A stretch of DNA of 64,000 nucleotides. It comes from an uncultured Marinomonas sp. (GTDB lineage Bacteria > Pseudomonadota > Gammaproteobacteria > Pseudomonadales > Marinomonadaceae). The DNA lies in contig CANLRQ010000010.1 in NCBI GenBank assembly GCA_947493575.1, positions 43,595-107,594 on the forward strand, in the 5' to 3' direction. The notes under the pieces are model-generated. The model searched no databases, was not told where the DNA came from, and saw only the letters and a list, made by a program, of their open reading frames with translations. A program made the position numbers and the translations under genes. Every line of letters starts with the position of its first letter. The stretch's first letter is position 1. Shown piece after piece: positions 1 through 9,682 of the stretch.

Positions 1-206
1 TGAAATTAAGAGACTCTGGTAAGGCGATTTTACTTGTCTCGGTAGAGTTGGATGAAATTATGGCATTAAGTGACCGTATTCTTGTTATGTTTGATGGCGC
101 TGTGGTTGGCTCTTTAGCTGCAAGTGATGCAGATGAGCGTATTTTAGGTTTGATGATGGCAAATGCTTACAGTGATCCATCGGAGAAAGCAGGAGATAAA
201 GCATGA
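1..206 (+). CDS. Nucleoside ABC transporter, ATP-binding protein (3' end only)
   Basis: Only the last 67 codons are in the window, read from base 3 to a TGA at 204-206. The fragment has the SVELDEIMALSDRILVMFDG segment seen at the C-terminus of the second nucleotide-binding domain in sugar/nucleoside ABC ATPases (RbsA/NupO type), where a Ser-x-Glu motif follows the D-loop and H-loop region. It overlaps the next permease by 4 bases (ATGA), so the two are translationally coupled. The protein would hydrolyse ATP on the cytoplasmic face to drive nucleoside import. The family is clear; the substrate is inferred from the salvage genes downstream. Confidence 0.85.
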   Translation, partial: KLRDSGKAILLVSVELDEIMALSDRILVMFDGAVVGSLAASDADERILGLMMANAYSDPSEKAGDKA

Positions 207-1300
207 CTCAAGCAAAAGTCCCAGCATGGGTGAGTATTGCATTAATTCCATTTATTAATGTGATGTTGGCATTTTTTGTATCTGCATTGGTTATTTTAGC
301 CCTAGGCGAAGACCCAATAGAAGCGGCTGGCTATCTTATATATGGTGCTTTTGGCTATGATGAAGGCATTGGATATACTTTATATTATGCAACTAACCTA
401 ATTTTTACTGGTTTGGCCGTCTCAGTAGCCTTTAAAGCTGGTTTATTTAACATAGGTGGTGAAGGTCAAGCTTACATTGGTGGATTAGGTGTCGGCCTAG
501 TGTGTCTTTGGCTTGATTCAAGTATGTCTCTCTTGGTAATTATACCGCTGGCTATTATTGGCGGTGCATTATTTGGAGCGGCTTGGGCTTATATCCCTGC
601 TTATTTACAAGCGCGTCGTGGTAGTCACGTTGTAATCACAACTATTATGTTTAACTTCATTGCATCATCTTTAATGGTGTATTTAATGGTTAACTGGTTG
701 AAGCAAGATGGTCGAATGTCTCCAAATAGCCGTACATTCGAGGAATCTGCTTGGCTACCTTATATGCATGAAATGCTAGCGCCATTTGGTATTGAGATTA
801 GTGCATCGCCTTTAAATGCCGCTTTTTTCTGGGCTCTAATCTGCTGTGTGTTTGTATGGGGGCTAATTTGGCATACACGTTGGGGATTTCAATTAAGAAC
901 TATTGGAACCAATGCAACTGCAGCATTATATGCCGGAATTGATAATCCTAAAGTAACTATTTGGGTCATGCTTATTTCTGGGGCTTTAGCTGGTTTTGTT
1001 GGTCTAAATGAGATCATGGGTGTTAACCACAGCTTATTGCTGAATTTCACAGCTGGTTATGGTTTTGCAGGCATTGCAGTCTCGCTTATGGGACGAAATC
1101 ATCCCGTCGGTATAATTATTGCCGCTATTTTATTTGGTGCTTTATATCAAGGTGGATCTGAGCTTGCTTTTGAAATCCCAAGCATTACTCCTGAGATTGT
1201 TGTGGTTATTCAGGGTCTGGTTATTCTATTTTCTGGCGCGTTAGAAAATATGTTGAAAGGTCGCATAGAAGGCCTATTTATTCGCAAGTCTGTGGCGTAG
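203..1300 (+). CDS. Nucleoside ABC transporter permease 1
   Basis: This 365-residue inner-membrane protein has many hydrophobic segments and the motif NIGGEGQAYIGG near residue 84, typical of BPD_transp_2 permeases of the nucleoside/simple-sugar class (BmpB/YufP-like). A second signature, TIGTNATAALYAGID, lies near residue 235. It overlaps the ATPase gene by 4 bases and is followed after 9 bases by a second permease, the usual ATPase-permease-permease order. With the following cdd, PNP, deoC and deoB genes this indicates import of nucleosides for salvage. No substrate-binding lipoprotein is visible; it probably lies upstream of the window. Confidence 0.9.
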   Translation: MTQAKVPAWVSIALIPFINVMLAFFVSALVILALGEDPIEAAGYLIYGAFGYDEGIGYTLYYATNLIFTGLAVSVAFKAGLFNIGGEGQAYIGGLGVGLVCLWLDSSMSLLVIIPLAIIGGALFGAAWAYIPAYLQARRGSHVVITTIMFNFIASSLMVYLMVNWLKQDGRMSPNSRTFEESAWLPYMHEMLAPFGIEISASPLNAAFFWALICCVFVWGLIWHTRWGFQLRTIGTNATAALYAGIDNPKVTIWVMLISGALAGFVGLNEIMGVNHSLLLNFTAGYGFAGIAVSLMGRNHPVGIIIAAILFGALYQGGSELAFEIPSITPEIVVVIQGLVILFSGALENMLKGRIEGLFIRKSVA

Positions 1301-1309
1301 GGGTAGATT

Positions 1310-2278
1310 ATGTTTGAAACACTAATTTTGATTCTTGACGCAACAATGCGCGTTTCGACACCGTTAATTCTAGCTGCTTTGGCTGGGTTGTTTTCTGAAC
1401 GTTCTGGTATTGTTGATATCGGTCTAGAAGGTAAAATTCTTGGAGGTGCATTTGCGGCAGCAGCAGCGGCCTCTGTATTTGGATCCGCATGGGTCGGGCT
1501 AGTTTTTGCTATGTTAGCATCGATTGCTCTGGCTTTGATTCATGGTTTTGCCTGTATTACCCATCGCGGTGACCATATCGTGAGTGGTGTTGCAATTAAC
1601 ACGATTGTAGCTGGTTTGACTGTGACATTGGGTTTAGATTGGTTTGGCATGGGAGGTCAAACGCCAAATCTCTCAGGTGATGAACGATTCCTATCAATTA
1701 CCTTTCCATTTGCTGATGCTTTAGCTGATGTTCCTGTTATTGGTCTTATTTATTCTGAACTGTTAAGTGGACACAATATTTTGGTTTACATTGCGTTTAT
1801 CTGTGTTCCAGTAACTTTTTGGGCCATTTATAAAACACGCTTTGGTTTACGTTTACGTGCAGTAGGAGAAAACCCTCATGCTGTTGACACTGCCGGTATT
1901 TCAGTTGCATTCTTACGCTACAGAGCGGTGATTATTTGCGGAATATTATGTGGCCTCGCGGGTGCTTACTTATCTACCGCCCATAATGCAGGCTTCTTGA
2001 AAGATATGAGTGCTGGTAAAGGTTATATTGCCCTTGCTGCATTGATCTTTGGTAAGTGGAAACCGGTTCCTGTGTTGTTTGCCTGTTTGTTGTTTGGTTT
2101 CTTAGACGCTGTGGCTGTACGCATGCAAGGCGTCTCTCTTCCTGGTATTGGCGAAATTCCTGTACAGGCTATTGAAGTGTTGCCTTATGTGCTTACAGTT
2201 CTGTTATTGGCTGGGTTTATTGGTAAAGCCATTGGGCCAAAAGCAGTCGGCCGACCTTATGTGAAAGAGAGAGCTTAA
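1310..2278 (+). CDS. Nucleoside ABC transporter permease 2
   Basis: A 322-residue permease of the same fold as its upstream neighbour (YufQ/NupC-type partner). It has the signature IVDIGLEGKILGGAFAAAA near residue 34 and RAVGENPHAVDTAGI near residue 185, which match the conserved cytoplasmic coupling region of BPD_transp_2 permeases. It presumably forms a heterodimeric channel with the preceding permease. Only one base separates its stop from the cytidine deaminase start, so transport and the first catabolic step are in one transcript. Assignment to nucleosides rests on that context. Confidence 0.9.
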   Translation: MFETLILILDATMRVSTPLILAALAGLFSERSGIVDIGLEGKILGGAFAAAAAASVFGSAWVGLVFAMLASIALALIHGFACITHRGDHIVSGVAINTIVAGLTVTLGLDWFGMGGQTPNLSGDERFLSITFPFADALADVPVIGLIYSELLSGHNILVYIAFICVPVTFWAIYKTRFGLRLRAVGENPHAVDTAGISVAFLRYRAVIICGILCGLAGAYLSTAHNAGFLKDMSAGKGYIALAALIFGKWKPVPVLFACLLFGFLDAVAVRMQGVSLPGIGEIPVQAIEVLPYVLTVLLLAGFIGKAIGPKAVGRPYVKERA

Positions 2279-2279
2279 A

Positions 2280-2687
2280 ATGTCTCAAGATCAAGACAAA
2301 GAGTTATTCGAGTTAGCTACTCAAGCAATGGGTAAGGCCTATGTGCCTTACTCTAAGTTTGCTGTAGGTGCAGCTATCCGCACTGTAAACGGTTCAACTT
2401 ATGCGGGTTGTAATGTAGAAAATGCATCGTACCCTGAAGGCACTTGTGCTGAAGCGGGTGCCATTGCATCTATGGTATTGGATGGTCAAACAAAAATTGA
2501 AAGCATTTATGTTATCGGTAAAGGTGATGCTTTAGTCACACCTTGTGGTGGTTGTCGACAGAGGGTTCGTGAGTTCTCAACTGCATCAACGATGATTCAT
2601 ATTTGTGGGCCTGAAGGCGTTCGAAAATCCATGTTAATGGAAGAGCTTTTGCCCTTTTCATTTGGCCCAGAGAATCTAAAAGAGTAA
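2280..2687 (+). CDS. cdd: Cytidine deaminase
   Basis: Converts cytidine and deoxycytidine to uridine and deoxyuridine. At 135 residues it belongs to the short, homotetrameric Bacillus-type class, not the 294-residue E. coli dimer. The zinc site is visible: CAE in GTCAEAGAI (about residue 52) and PCGGCRQ (about residue 88) give the three Cys ligands and the catalytic Glu. The substrate-binding motif CNVENASYPEG precedes it. It sits in the nucleoside uptake and salvage operon, one base after the permease stop. Confidence 0.96.
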   Translation: MSQDQDKELFELATQAMGKAYVPYSKFAVGAAIRTVNGSTYAGCNVENASYPEGTCAEAGAIASMVLDGQTKIESIYVIGKGDALVTPCGGCRQRVREFSTASTMIHICGPEGVRKSMLMEELLPFSFGPENLKE

Positions 2688-2833
2688 GCGTTAACTCGAG
2701 AGGTAAGTTGTTTTCCTCTCATCTTATTGAGTCAAAATTTGTTTTCAAATCGCCATGGAACCGCGTAAAAACCACAGGGAATAGCCTGTGCTATGAAGTG
2801 GGTTACTTTTTTGTAGTTAAAAAGGAAGGTGTA

Positions 2834-3649
2834 ATGAAAGCGTATCAGTTAAGTGCAGATTATTTACGTAGTAAAATGGGCCAACGTAAGCCTGAAATAG
2901 CGATTATTTTAGGCAGTGGCTTAGGGGCTTTAGCGGATTCAATTGAGGATCCTCTGACTATTCCCTATTACGATATCCCCGGTTTTCCATCTTCCACTGT
3001 TCATGGACATAAAGGACAATTAGTTATAGGAAGGTTGGGAAATCAAGAAGTTGCTTGTATGCAGGGTCGTTTTCATATCTATGAAGGCATTGAGCCTGAA
3101 GTTCTGCAAATCCCATTAAGAGCGTTAAAGTTGATTGGCTGCGAGCGTGTGTTGTTAACCAATGCTGCGGGAAGTTTACATCAAGAAATGGGACCTGGCA
3201 GTTTAATGTTGATAGAGGACCACATTAATTTTACAGGCATCAACCCATTAACAGGAATGAACGATGATGCAATTGGTCCACGCTTTCAAGATTTGACACA
3301 AGCTTACGATATTAACATGCGTAATAGCATTCAAGAGGTTGCAGCGAGTATGGATATTCATCTGCATAACGGTGTCTATCTCTGGGCGATTGGCCCGACT
3401 TTTGAAACACCTGCTGAAATTAATATGTTTCGGATTCTTGGTGCTGATGCGGTTGGTATGAGTACTGTGCCGGAAACGATAGTTGCGCGCCATTGTGGTA
3501 TGCAAGTCGCAGCAATCTCTTCTATCACTAACCTAGGTGCCGGTATGTCAGGTAACTCACTTAGTCATGAAGAGACTCTTGACGAGGGACAAAAAGCCGC
3601 TCAGCTGTTAGGTGACTTGATTGTTAAATGGTTGGAGTCTCAAGTATGA
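2834..3649 (+). CDS. punA: Purine-nucleoside phosphorylase (trimeric class)
   Basis: Phosphorolyses purine (deoxy)ribonucleosides to the base and (deoxy)ribose 1-phosphate. The ATG at 2834 follows AAGGAAGG at a good distance and gives a 271-residue protein of normal length; the upstream reading frame (from a TTG at 2708) does not look like part of the protein. Family motifs in order are [37 protein letters not shown] and the base-binding ITNLGAG. It overlaps deoC by 4 bases (ATGA). This is the class II (PunA/XapA) family and not the hexameric DeoD family. The symbol is a family name; orthology to a particular punA or xapA is not proven. Confidence 0.93.
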   Translation: MKAYQLSADYLRSKMGQRKPEIAIILGSGLGALADSIEDPLTIPYYDIPGFPSSTVHGHKGQLVIGRLGNQEVACMQGRFHIYEGIEPEVLQIPLRALKLIGCERVLLTNAAGSLHQEMGPGSLMLIEDHINFTGINPLTGMNDDAIGPRFQDLTQAYDINMRNSIQEVAASMDIHLHNGVYLWAIGPTFETPAEINMFRILGADAVGMSTVPETIVARHCGMQVAAISSITNLGAGMSGNSLSHEETLDEGQKAAQLLGDLIVKWLESQV

Positions 3650-4437
3650 GCGTATTGTCTATGAGCGATCATGAATTGGCTCGCTTTACGATTAGCCTAT
3701 TAGACCTGACCAGTTTAAATGATCAAGACACTGAAGCAGATGTTACTAAATTGTGTGAAAGTGCTGCTCAGGCAGTATCACTTGCTAATATACAAGTAGC
3801 TGCATTATGCATTTACCCACGGTATATCCCGTGGGCGAAACAGGAGCTGAGTCGCTTAGGTCTTGAGTCGATAAAAATAGCGACGGTCAGTAACTTCCCC
3901 CATGGAAGAGATAATATTGATGCTGCAGTTGCTGAGACTCGTGCCTGTTTAGCATATGGTGCCGATGAAGTTGATGTTGTTTTTCCATATAAAAATTTAC
4001 TTGCTGGAGATGAAAGTACCGGCTATGAGTTGGTTCGAGCTTGTAAAGCAGCCTGCGGTTCAAGAGTATTGAAGGTTATTATAGAAACAGGTGAACTGGC
4101 CTCTGTAGATTTAATAGAAAAAGCCTCTGATATTGCGATTAAGGCTGGCGCTGATTTTATTAAAACTTCTACTGGAAAAGTACCAACTAACGCGACTCCT
4201 GCTGCAGCTAAAGTGATGCTTGAAAGCATTCGTAAGTCGAATAAAGTAGTGCACTTTAAACCCGCTGGTGGCGTTAAAACTCTTGAAGAAGCAAAAAAAT
4301 ACTATTCTCTTGTTGAAGGTATTTTGGGAGAAGAAGCTCTGACACCTCAGCGTTTTCGTTTTGGTGCTAGTTCTTTATTGGCTTCTTTACTGCAAACTAT
4401 GGGCAAAAAAATGGATCTTGCCTCTGCATCTTATTAA
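3646..4437 (+). CDS. deoC: Deoxyribose-phosphate aldolase
   Basis: Cleaves 2-deoxyribose 5-phosphate to glyceraldehyde 3-phosphate and acetaldehyde. The start at 3646 overlaps the PNP stop (ATGA) with TTGGAG upstream; an earlier in-frame ATG at 3628 lies inside the PNP gene and is less likely. About 263 residues, as in E. coli. The Schiff-base lysine is in FIKTSTGK and the second active-site lysine in FKPAGGV; other signatures are [16 protein letters not shown] and [12 protein letters not shown]. It is the last step of deoxyribonucleoside catabolism, taking the product of the DeoB reaction encoded next. Confidence 0.97.
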   Translation: MSVLSMSDHELARFTISLLDLTSLNDQDTEADVTKLCESAAQAVSLANIQVAALCIYPRYIPWAKQELSRLGLESIKIATVSNFPHGRDNIDAAVAETRACLAYGADEVDVVFPYKNLLAGDESTGYELVRACKAACGSRVLKVIIETGELASVDLIEKASDIAIKAGADFIKTSTGKVPTNATPAAAKVMLESIRKSNKVVHFKPAGGVKTLEEAKKYYSLVEGILGEEALTPQRFRFGASSLLASLLQTMGKKMDLASASY

Positions 4438-4458
4438 CCTTTATTAGGGGGAAGTATT

Positions 4459-5679
4459 ATGTCTAGAGCCATAATATTAATGATGGATTCTTTTGGTGTT
4501 GGTGCTGCTCATGACGCTCATAAGTTTGGTGATCTTGGCTCAAACACATTAGGAAGCATTGCCCAAGCTTGTTTTGATGGTAAAGCGAATGTTGGGCGCA
4601 GTGGCGCTTTAAAGCTACCTAATTTGGAGCGCAAAGGATTGGGACTTCTTACACAATTGAGCTGTGGAAAACTCCCTGCAGGTTTTGATCCATTTATTTC
4701 TGTGGATGCTTTGTATGGTTATGCACAAGAATTGTCGTCTGGGAAAGACACACCAAGTGGCCATTGGGAACTTGCTGGAGTGCCTGTACTATTTGATTGG
4801 GATTATTTTCCAAACACTCCAAAGTGTTTTCCATCTCAGTTTATAGCGGAGTTATCAAAGAGAGCAAAACTAGAAGGCGTTTTGGGTGAAAGCCATGCAT
4901 CGGGTACGGAAGTGATCGCTCGTTTAGGAATGCAGCATATTGAAACTGGCTTTCCTATTATTTATACCTCTGCGGATAGTGTGATACAAATCGCGGCACA
5001 TGAGTTACATTTTGGTTTAGATCGATTGATAGATTTAAGTCACATTGCGCGTGATTTATTAGATGAAATGAATATGAATATCGCACGGGTTATTGCTCGA
5101 CCTTTTGATGGCGATTCGCCGGAGACCTTTGCTCGAACAGGAAACCGTAAAGATTTGGCCATTCCTCCACCTTCAAAAACGGTATTAAACTTGTTGGAAG
5201 AGGCTGGGGGGAATGTGATTAGTATTGGTAAAATTGCTGATATTTATGCTGACTCTGGAATTACTCATAAGATAAAAGCAAATGGCAACATGGCATTGTT
5301 TGATGCGACTTTAGAAGCCCTTAAAAGTGCACCGGAAAACAGTCTGATTTTTCCTAACTTTGTAGATTTTGATCAAAATTATGGGCATAGGCGAGATGTT
5401 AATGGATATGCCAAGGCTTTAGAGGCGTTTGATGCCCGCTTACCCGAATTAATCGAATTACTACAAGCTGGGGACCGAGTATATATAACAGCAGATCATG
5501 GATGTGATCCAACATGGAAAGGTACAGAGCATACGAGAGAGCATGTTCCTGTTATTTGCTTTGGCCCTGAGGTGCAAGGTGGCAGCATTGGAGAGCGTAA
5601 AAGCTTTGCTGACATTGGTCAGAGCATTGCCGTACAATTTAGTTTACCTAAGCTAAATTATGGAGAGAGCTTTTTATAG
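4459..5679 (+). CDS. deoB: Phosphopentomutase
   Basis: Interconverts (deoxy)ribose 1-phosphate and 5-phosphate, linking the nucleoside phosphorylase to DeoC. The 406 residues match the usual length. Alkaline-phosphatase-superfamily metal motifs are visible: MDSFGVGA at the N-terminus, [11 protein letters not shown] near residue 94 and [10 protein letters not shown] / EHTREHVP near residues 340-360. It follows deoC by 21 bases with AGGGGGAA as ribosome-binding site and ends the salvage operon. No deoA (thymidine phosphorylase) is present in the visible part. Confidence 0.97.
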   Translation: MSRAIILMMDSFGVGAAHDAHKFGDLGSNTLGSIAQACFDGKANVGRSGALKLPNLERKGLGLLTQLSCGKLPAGFDPFISVDALYGYAQELSSGKDTPSGHWELAGVPVLFDWDYFPNTPKCFPSQFIAELSKRAKLEGVLGESHASGTEVIARLGMQHIETGFPIIYTSADSVIQIAAHELHFGLDRLIDLSHIARDLLDEMNMNIARVIARPFDGDSPETFARTGNRKDLAIPPPSKTVLNLLEEAGGNVISIGKIADIYADSGITHKIKANGNMALFDATLEALKSAPENSLIFPNFVDFDQNYGHRRDVNGYAKALEAFDARLPELIELLQAGDRVYITADHGCDPTWKGTEHTREHVPVICFGPEVQGGSIGERKSFADIGQSIAVQFSLPKLNYGESFL

Positions 5680-5680
5680 C

Positions 5681-5824
5681 GGCCTTTGCGCGGCTATTAC
5701 GCATTGCTAATGCTTTGTTAAAAACAGACTAAAAATGCGCATTTATCACTCATAAACTCCGCTTTTTCGTCTGTTTTTGCCTCGTCTATTTTTACCTTGT
5801 TTTATCATCGCTCATGACTTCATG
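5681..5824 (+). repeat. MR1 repeat copy 1 (MITE-like)
   Basis: Begins directly after the deoB stop and has the MR1 order: a GGCCTTTGCGCGGCTATTACG end, AAAAACAGAC, ATAAACTCCGCTTTTTCGTC and TGTTTTTGCC, then TCGCTCATGACTTC. AAACAGAC and GTCTGTTT form an internal stem followed by T-rich DNA, so it could act as a terminator for deoB. Ends are degraded compared with the best copies. The rest of 5825-6104 holds an MR2 copy and no gene I can support. Confidence 0.8.
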
Positions 5825-5908
5825 CTATTTATCTTTGTGTCTAACGAATATTTCAGAACTCTTCTATTTCTTACTTTTCTGCGATTTGACTCAACAGCAA
5901 TTTTATAT

Positions 5909-5976
5909 AGGGAAGGTGTAAATAAGTTCTCTTGCCTTAGTATGTGGATAAAAGCCTGCAATTCACACCTTCCCTA
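5909..5976 (+). repeat. MR2 repeat copy (MITE-like, 68 bp)
   Basis: Starts AGGGAAGGTGTAAATAAG and ends TTCACACCTTCCCT, near-perfect inverted ends, with the internal TATGTGGATAAAAGCCTGC segment shared with copies at 24266, 37609 and 47232. It lies in the non-coding gap between convergent deoB and the DUF547 gene. Confidence 0.8.
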
Positions 5977-6104
5977 AGTGTTGTAAACACATAGGGGGCA
6001 ATAATAAGCGTTTATAAAGTAGAGACTAAATTCATTGGCTCTCTGGTTTCTGCGCTCATTTTCTAAAGATAAAGTAACGAAGGTATTTATCCGCTTTTTG
6101 CTAA

Positions 6105-6917
6105 TTAAGATTTAGTCTCGTTCAAATTCCAGTTATATTCGTAAGTTATCTTACCTGTAAATTGTTCTAGTTGCTCTTTAAGTTTGGGTTTTGCATAGCG
6201 TTTTAGATGATCAATTAAAGACTTTTCATTGTTGCCAAAATCAACCTGATACCATGAATAAATGGTTGAGAGCTGTAAGCCTTTGTTGGTGATAGTAACG
6301 CCTCGAGGGTGGTTGATATACTGACCCGCGCCTTTTTCTAGAAGACTCTCGGTGTTATCTGCTGTATAAGCCTGAGCAGCTAAGTTAGGACAAGAGTAAG
6401 ATGCGCAATTCACTGCGTAATGGATGCGAGCGTCATTATAAATAGGTCGTAAAATACGATGTTCAATATCGTTTAAAGTAAGCTTTTTATCATTAACGGT
6501 TAGTACTTTCTCATCCCATGGACCAAATGAAAAAAAGCCTTTGCCTAGCTTGGTAATACTTTTTACTGGATAATTTTTCAAAATTATATCGACAGTTTTT
6601 GCGTTATAAAGGTTTATCCAATAGGCTTTTTGCTGCTCTCTTGTCAGTTTGAAAGGGTCAATAGAGGTCAGTTCATTTAAGTAAGTTCGCAATAATGAAT
6701 AATCTTCTGCAGAGACTAAAGAGTATGAAAAAAAGGTTTGTTCATCTGGAGTTGAAACAAGGTAATTATCTAAAATGGTTTGCCATTTTGAATGGGATAC
6801 AGACAAAGTAGCTTCATCGGAGAAAGGAAGCCAATGCTCATCCAACTTTTTTGCAGGTGCTGCCCACAAAGAAGAGATAAAGAGAGTGTTAAGAAGCAGT
6901 AGCAAGAGCGGTTTCAT
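6105..6917 (-). CDS. DUF547 domain-containing exported protein
   Basis: A 270-residue protein starting at the ATG at 6917 (MKPLLLLLL), which gives a clean signal peptide ending near WAAPA; AAAGG lies 8 bases upstream. An in-frame upstream ATG at 6956 would bury the signal sequence. The conserved DUF547 core is seen in YWINLYNAKTVDIIL and IHYAVNCASYSCPNL. The domain's biochemical role is not established. The gene stands alone, minus strand, 105 bp beyond the end of the Mrp operon. Confidence 0.85.
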   Translation of the reverse strand: MKPLLLLLLNTLFISSLWAAPAKKLDEHWLPFSDEATLSVSHSKWQTILDNYLVSTPDEQTFFSYSLVSAEDYSLLRTYLNELTSIDPFKLTREQQKAYWINLYNAKTVDIILKNYPVKSITKLGKGFFSFGPWDEKVLTVNDKKLTLNDIEHRILRPIYNDARIHYAVNCASYSCPNLAAQAYTADNTESLLEKGAGQYINHPRGVTITNKGLQLSTIYSWYQVDFGNNEKSLIDHLKRYAKPKLKEQLEQFTGKITYEYNWNLNETKS

Positions 6918-7021
6918 GTGATGGCCTTTAAATATTGAATTGCAAGATAAGACCATGCTCTTAGATAAAAGTTCATTACCTTGACCTTATGTTTACACTT
7001 AGATCAAGGTAAGGTGTCTTT

Positions 7022-7399
7022 TTAATCTTCTTTCGCCTCAGAAGGTGGAGGCGTTCTGTCTTTTGCTGTGACTATTAATTCCTGCCCTTGGGTTCTATGA
7101 ATAGGTGCTATTTCATGATGGAGCGCAGCTTTAGCAATCATATTTGCTGTAATAGGTGCCGTAATAATCAAAAACAAAGTAATCAACCATTCACTGATAG
7201 AAAGACTTTCCTGTCGATAAGACTGAATAATACAAGACGCGATCAGGACCCCTGCAATACCTAGAGTGGTTGCCTTAGTGGGAGCGTGTAAGCGCATATA
7301 AACATCGGGTAAGCGAGTTAAACCAATGGAACCTATTAATAAGAATACGCCACCAAAAATGAGTATGGCAGACGCAATTGCTTCTACAAAAAAAATCAT
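7022..7399 (-). CDS. mrpG: Mrp Na+/H+ antiporter subunit G
   Basis: 125-residue membrane protein with three hydrophobic segments and the MnhG/PhaG signature GLTRLPDVYMRLHAPTKATT near residue 26. Last gene of the mrpA-C-D-E-F-G operon, 10 bp after mrpF. The MrpG subunit is needed for assembly of the hetero-oligomeric antiporter; its hydrophilic C-terminal tail (about 30 residues) is cytoplasmic or periplasmic, not determined here. Confidence 0.94.
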   Translation of the reverse strand: MIFFVEAIASAILIFGGVFLLIGSIGLTRLPDVYMRLHAPTKATTLGIAGVLIASCIIQSYRQESLSISEWLITLFLIITAPITANMIAKAALHHEIAPIHRTQGQELIVTAKDRTPPPSEAKED

Positions 7400-7409
7400 A
7401 TTTACCTTC

Positions 7410-7679
7410 TTATTCTATTATGTCGCCACGGAGGAAGTATTTACACAAGGCGGAGGTACTAACAAAACCAAGCATGGCAATGAGTAGTGCTGCTTCAAAG
7501 TAAATGGCGTTTTCAAGGGCGATTCCATACAACAAGATTAACGCTATGCCGTTGATAAACATGGTATCTAAAGCAAGAATCCTATCTGGTAATTTTGGCC
7601 CAACCAGTAATCGATATAAGTTTAATATTAATGAGACACACAAAATGAGCCCTACGATTTGAATTGCTATATCTAGCAT
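7410..7679 (-). CDS. mrpF: Mrp Na+/H+ antiporter subunit F
   Basis: 89 residues, three transmembrane segments, with the conserved LVGPKLPDRILALDTM loop near residue 26 typical of MnhF/PhaF. Its ATG overlaps the mrpE stop (gene ends cross by 7 bases), indicating translational coupling. A structural subunit of the Mrp complex in the inner membrane. Confidence 0.94.
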   Translation of the reverse strand: MLDIAIQIVGLILCVSLILNLYRLLVGPKLPDRILALDTMFINGIALILLYGIALENAIYFEAALLIAMLGFVSTSALCKYFLRGDIIE

Positions 7680-8173
7680 CCGAATATCTCCTTCAGTGGT
7701 GCTTCATAACGAGATTTAACCTCTTGAATTAACTCTTCTGAGTTCTCTAAATGCAATGCATGAATGTAGAGCCATTTTTGATCCTCAGAGATCTCGGCGC
7801 TGACGGTTCCTGGTGTTAGGGATACAGTGCTAGCCAGTAAGGTAATTCCCAGTTCTGATTTAATATCCAATGGTACTGCGACAAACCCCGGTTGCAGTTT
7901 TTTTAATGGCCCAAGCACTAACAAAGCAACGGAAAAGTTTGCGCTGATAATGTCTTTGAGTACAAGAAAGACATAAGAAATAGCCAGTGTTGGCTTTTGT
8001 ATTCTCGGGCGTTCAGTTGTCATACTGCTAACCCCCCAAGGAATAATAATAGATAAGACGGTAGCGAGTAATAAATGCCCTGCTGATAGACTGTTATTTA
8101 AGAGCAGCCAAATAGTAAAGAGAAGAAAGGTATGGAAGGGCATTGGGAAAAAACGAAATTTAGTCGGTTTCAT
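7673..8173 (-). CDS. mrpE: Mrp Na+/H+ antiporter subunit E
   Basis: 166-residue protein with N-terminal membrane segments and the C-terminal soluble domain of MnhE/PhaE: VALLVLGPLKKLQPGFVAVPLD near residues 82-104 and the TPGTVSAEI signature near 122. The start codon overlaps the mrpD stop (ATGA at 8170-8173). Part of the six-gene Mrp operon. Confidence 0.94.
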   Translation of the reverse strand: MKPTKFRFFPMPFHTFLLFTIWLLLNNSLSAGHLLLATVLSIIIPWGVSSMTTERPRIQKPTLAISYVFLVLKDIISANFSVALLVLGPLKKLQPGFVAVPLDIKSELGITLLASTVSLTPGTVSAEISEDQKWLYIHALHLENSEELIQEVKSRYEAPLKEIFGC

Positions 8174-9681
8174 AATGACTCCTCAGGTAGTAAAGGGTAC
8201 ACAGAGACTTCCATATTATGAAGATCAGCAGCGGCTTGTATGACATATTCTGTCATAGGTCCGCCAAACAGAACGAGTAAAGGTGCACCGAATACGAGTA
8301 AAGCAATCGCAGTAATTTCATAGGGATGCGCTTTTTCCACGGCAGCATTTTTATTATTCGGTGCTTTCCAGAACAGTTTGGATGAAGCTCTTGAAAAAGC
8401 AATGAGTGCAATCAAACTGCTAAAGAGAATCACTGGCCAAACCCATAAACGTGTTGCCATTGTCTCTGCGGAGTTCAATACCATCACCTTCCCAATGAAT
8501 CCAGAAAAAGGTGGCATGCCTATGATAGTTAAAGCCAATATGGCAAAGCCAAAACCAATTAACCTTGGTTGAGAAAGTGCCCTTGAATTCACTAGCCTGT
8601 CTTCTGCTTGTCCCCTTTGCTTAGCAATCACATCTGCTAATAGGAATAACCCCGCTGTTACTAATGTACTATGAATAATGTAGTAAAGAGCGCCAGCTAT
8701 TGCGAGCTCAGAGTGAAGAGCCGCGGCGACTAATAAAGTGCCTGCTGAGATGACAACTAGGTTGGATGTAAGCACCTTAAGTGTTGGGCTGGCGAGCACT
8801 CCCAATGAACCTATGGAGATAGTAAGTAATGCTAATGGCCATAACCAATCTGCTGTGAAGTTGGCCAATTCCCCTGCATTGTCCCCAAATATTACGGTGA
8901 AAACACGAAAAATACTGTAAATACCAACCTTTGTCATAATGGCAAACAAAGCGGCTACGGGAGCACTGGCAGAAGAGTATGTTCTGGAAAGCCAGAATTG
9001 TAATGGTAGCATGGCTGACTTCAGACCGAATACAATCAATAAGAGTAACGCACCAATTTTAGCTATGATGGTTTCACTTTCAGGAAGCTGACTTACTTGT
9101 ACTGCCATGTCGGCAATATTTAACGTCCCTAGTGTGCCATATAAGATACCAAGACCGAATAAAAACAAACTTGATCCAAGGAGGTTAAGCACAACATAGT
9201 GGACGGCTGCTTGGGTTTTGTTTTTACCTCCTGAGTGAATCAGTAAGGCATAAGAAGCAATTAGTAAAACTTCAAAGAAGACGAACAGGTTAAACAAATC
9301 GCCAGTTAAAAACGCACCATTAATCCCCATAATCTGGAATAAAAATAGAGGATGAAAAAACTCACCGCCCTTATCATGGCCTGCACAAGCATAAATCATA
9401 CAGCACAAAGCAAGGAAGCTGGTTAGAAGAACCAGTAAGGAAGACATCTTGTCCGCAACTAGGACGATACCAAACGGTGGTGACCATCCTCCTAGAATAT
9501 AGAGTTGAGTGCCTTCATCTATAACCGTAAAAATTTGAATGCTGGCAATAATCGTGAGTATGGCTAGTGTGCTAATAGAGGCGATGCGTAACCACTGAAT
9601 ACGTGATGATAAAGGTGGCAATAACATGGCTGATGCAACGAATAAAGGCAGCAGAATAGGGAGAATCGTCCAGTGTTGCAT
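8170..9681 (-). CDS. mrpD: Mrp Na+/H+ antiporter subunit D
   Basis: 503-residue ND5/NuoN-like membrane protein, about 14 helices, homologous to proton-translocating complex I subunits. Characteristic features are GDLFNLFVFFEVLLIASYALL near residue 125 (conserved Glu in the FFEV segment) and the KSAMLPLQFWL segment with a conserved Lys near residue 222. It pairs with MrpA to exchange Na+ for H+. One base separates it from mrpC, and it overlaps mrpE by 4 bases. Confidence 0.95.
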   Translation of the reverse strand: MQHWTILPILLPLFVASAMLLPPLSSRIQWLRIASISTLAILTIIASIQIFTVIDEGTQLYILGGWSPPFGIVLVADKMSSLLVLLTSFLALCCMIYACAGHDKGGEFFHPLFLFQIMGINGAFLTGDLFNLFVFFEVLLIASYALLIHSGGKNKTQAAVHYVVLNLLGSSLFLFGLGILYGTLGTLNIADMAVQVSQLPESETIIAKIGALLLLIVFGLKSAMLPLQFWLSRTYSSASAPVAALFAIMTKVGIYSIFRVFTVIFGDNAGELANFTADWLWPLALLTISIGSLGVLASPTLKVLTSNLVVISAGTLLVAAALHSELAIAGALYYIIHSTLVTAGLFLLADVIAKQRGQAEDRLVNSRALSQPRLIGFGFAILALTIIGMPPFSGFIGKVMVLNSAETMATRLWVWPVILFSSLIALIAFSRASSKLFWKAPNNKNAAVEKAHPYEITAIALLVFGAPLLVLFGGPMTEYVIQAAADLHNMEVSVYPLLPEESL

Positions 9682-9682
9682 T

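Noticed and set aside
5777..5977. 66-codon plus-strand frame downstream of deoB
   Set aside because: It lies wholly in MR1 and MR2 repeat DNA and has no ribosome site.
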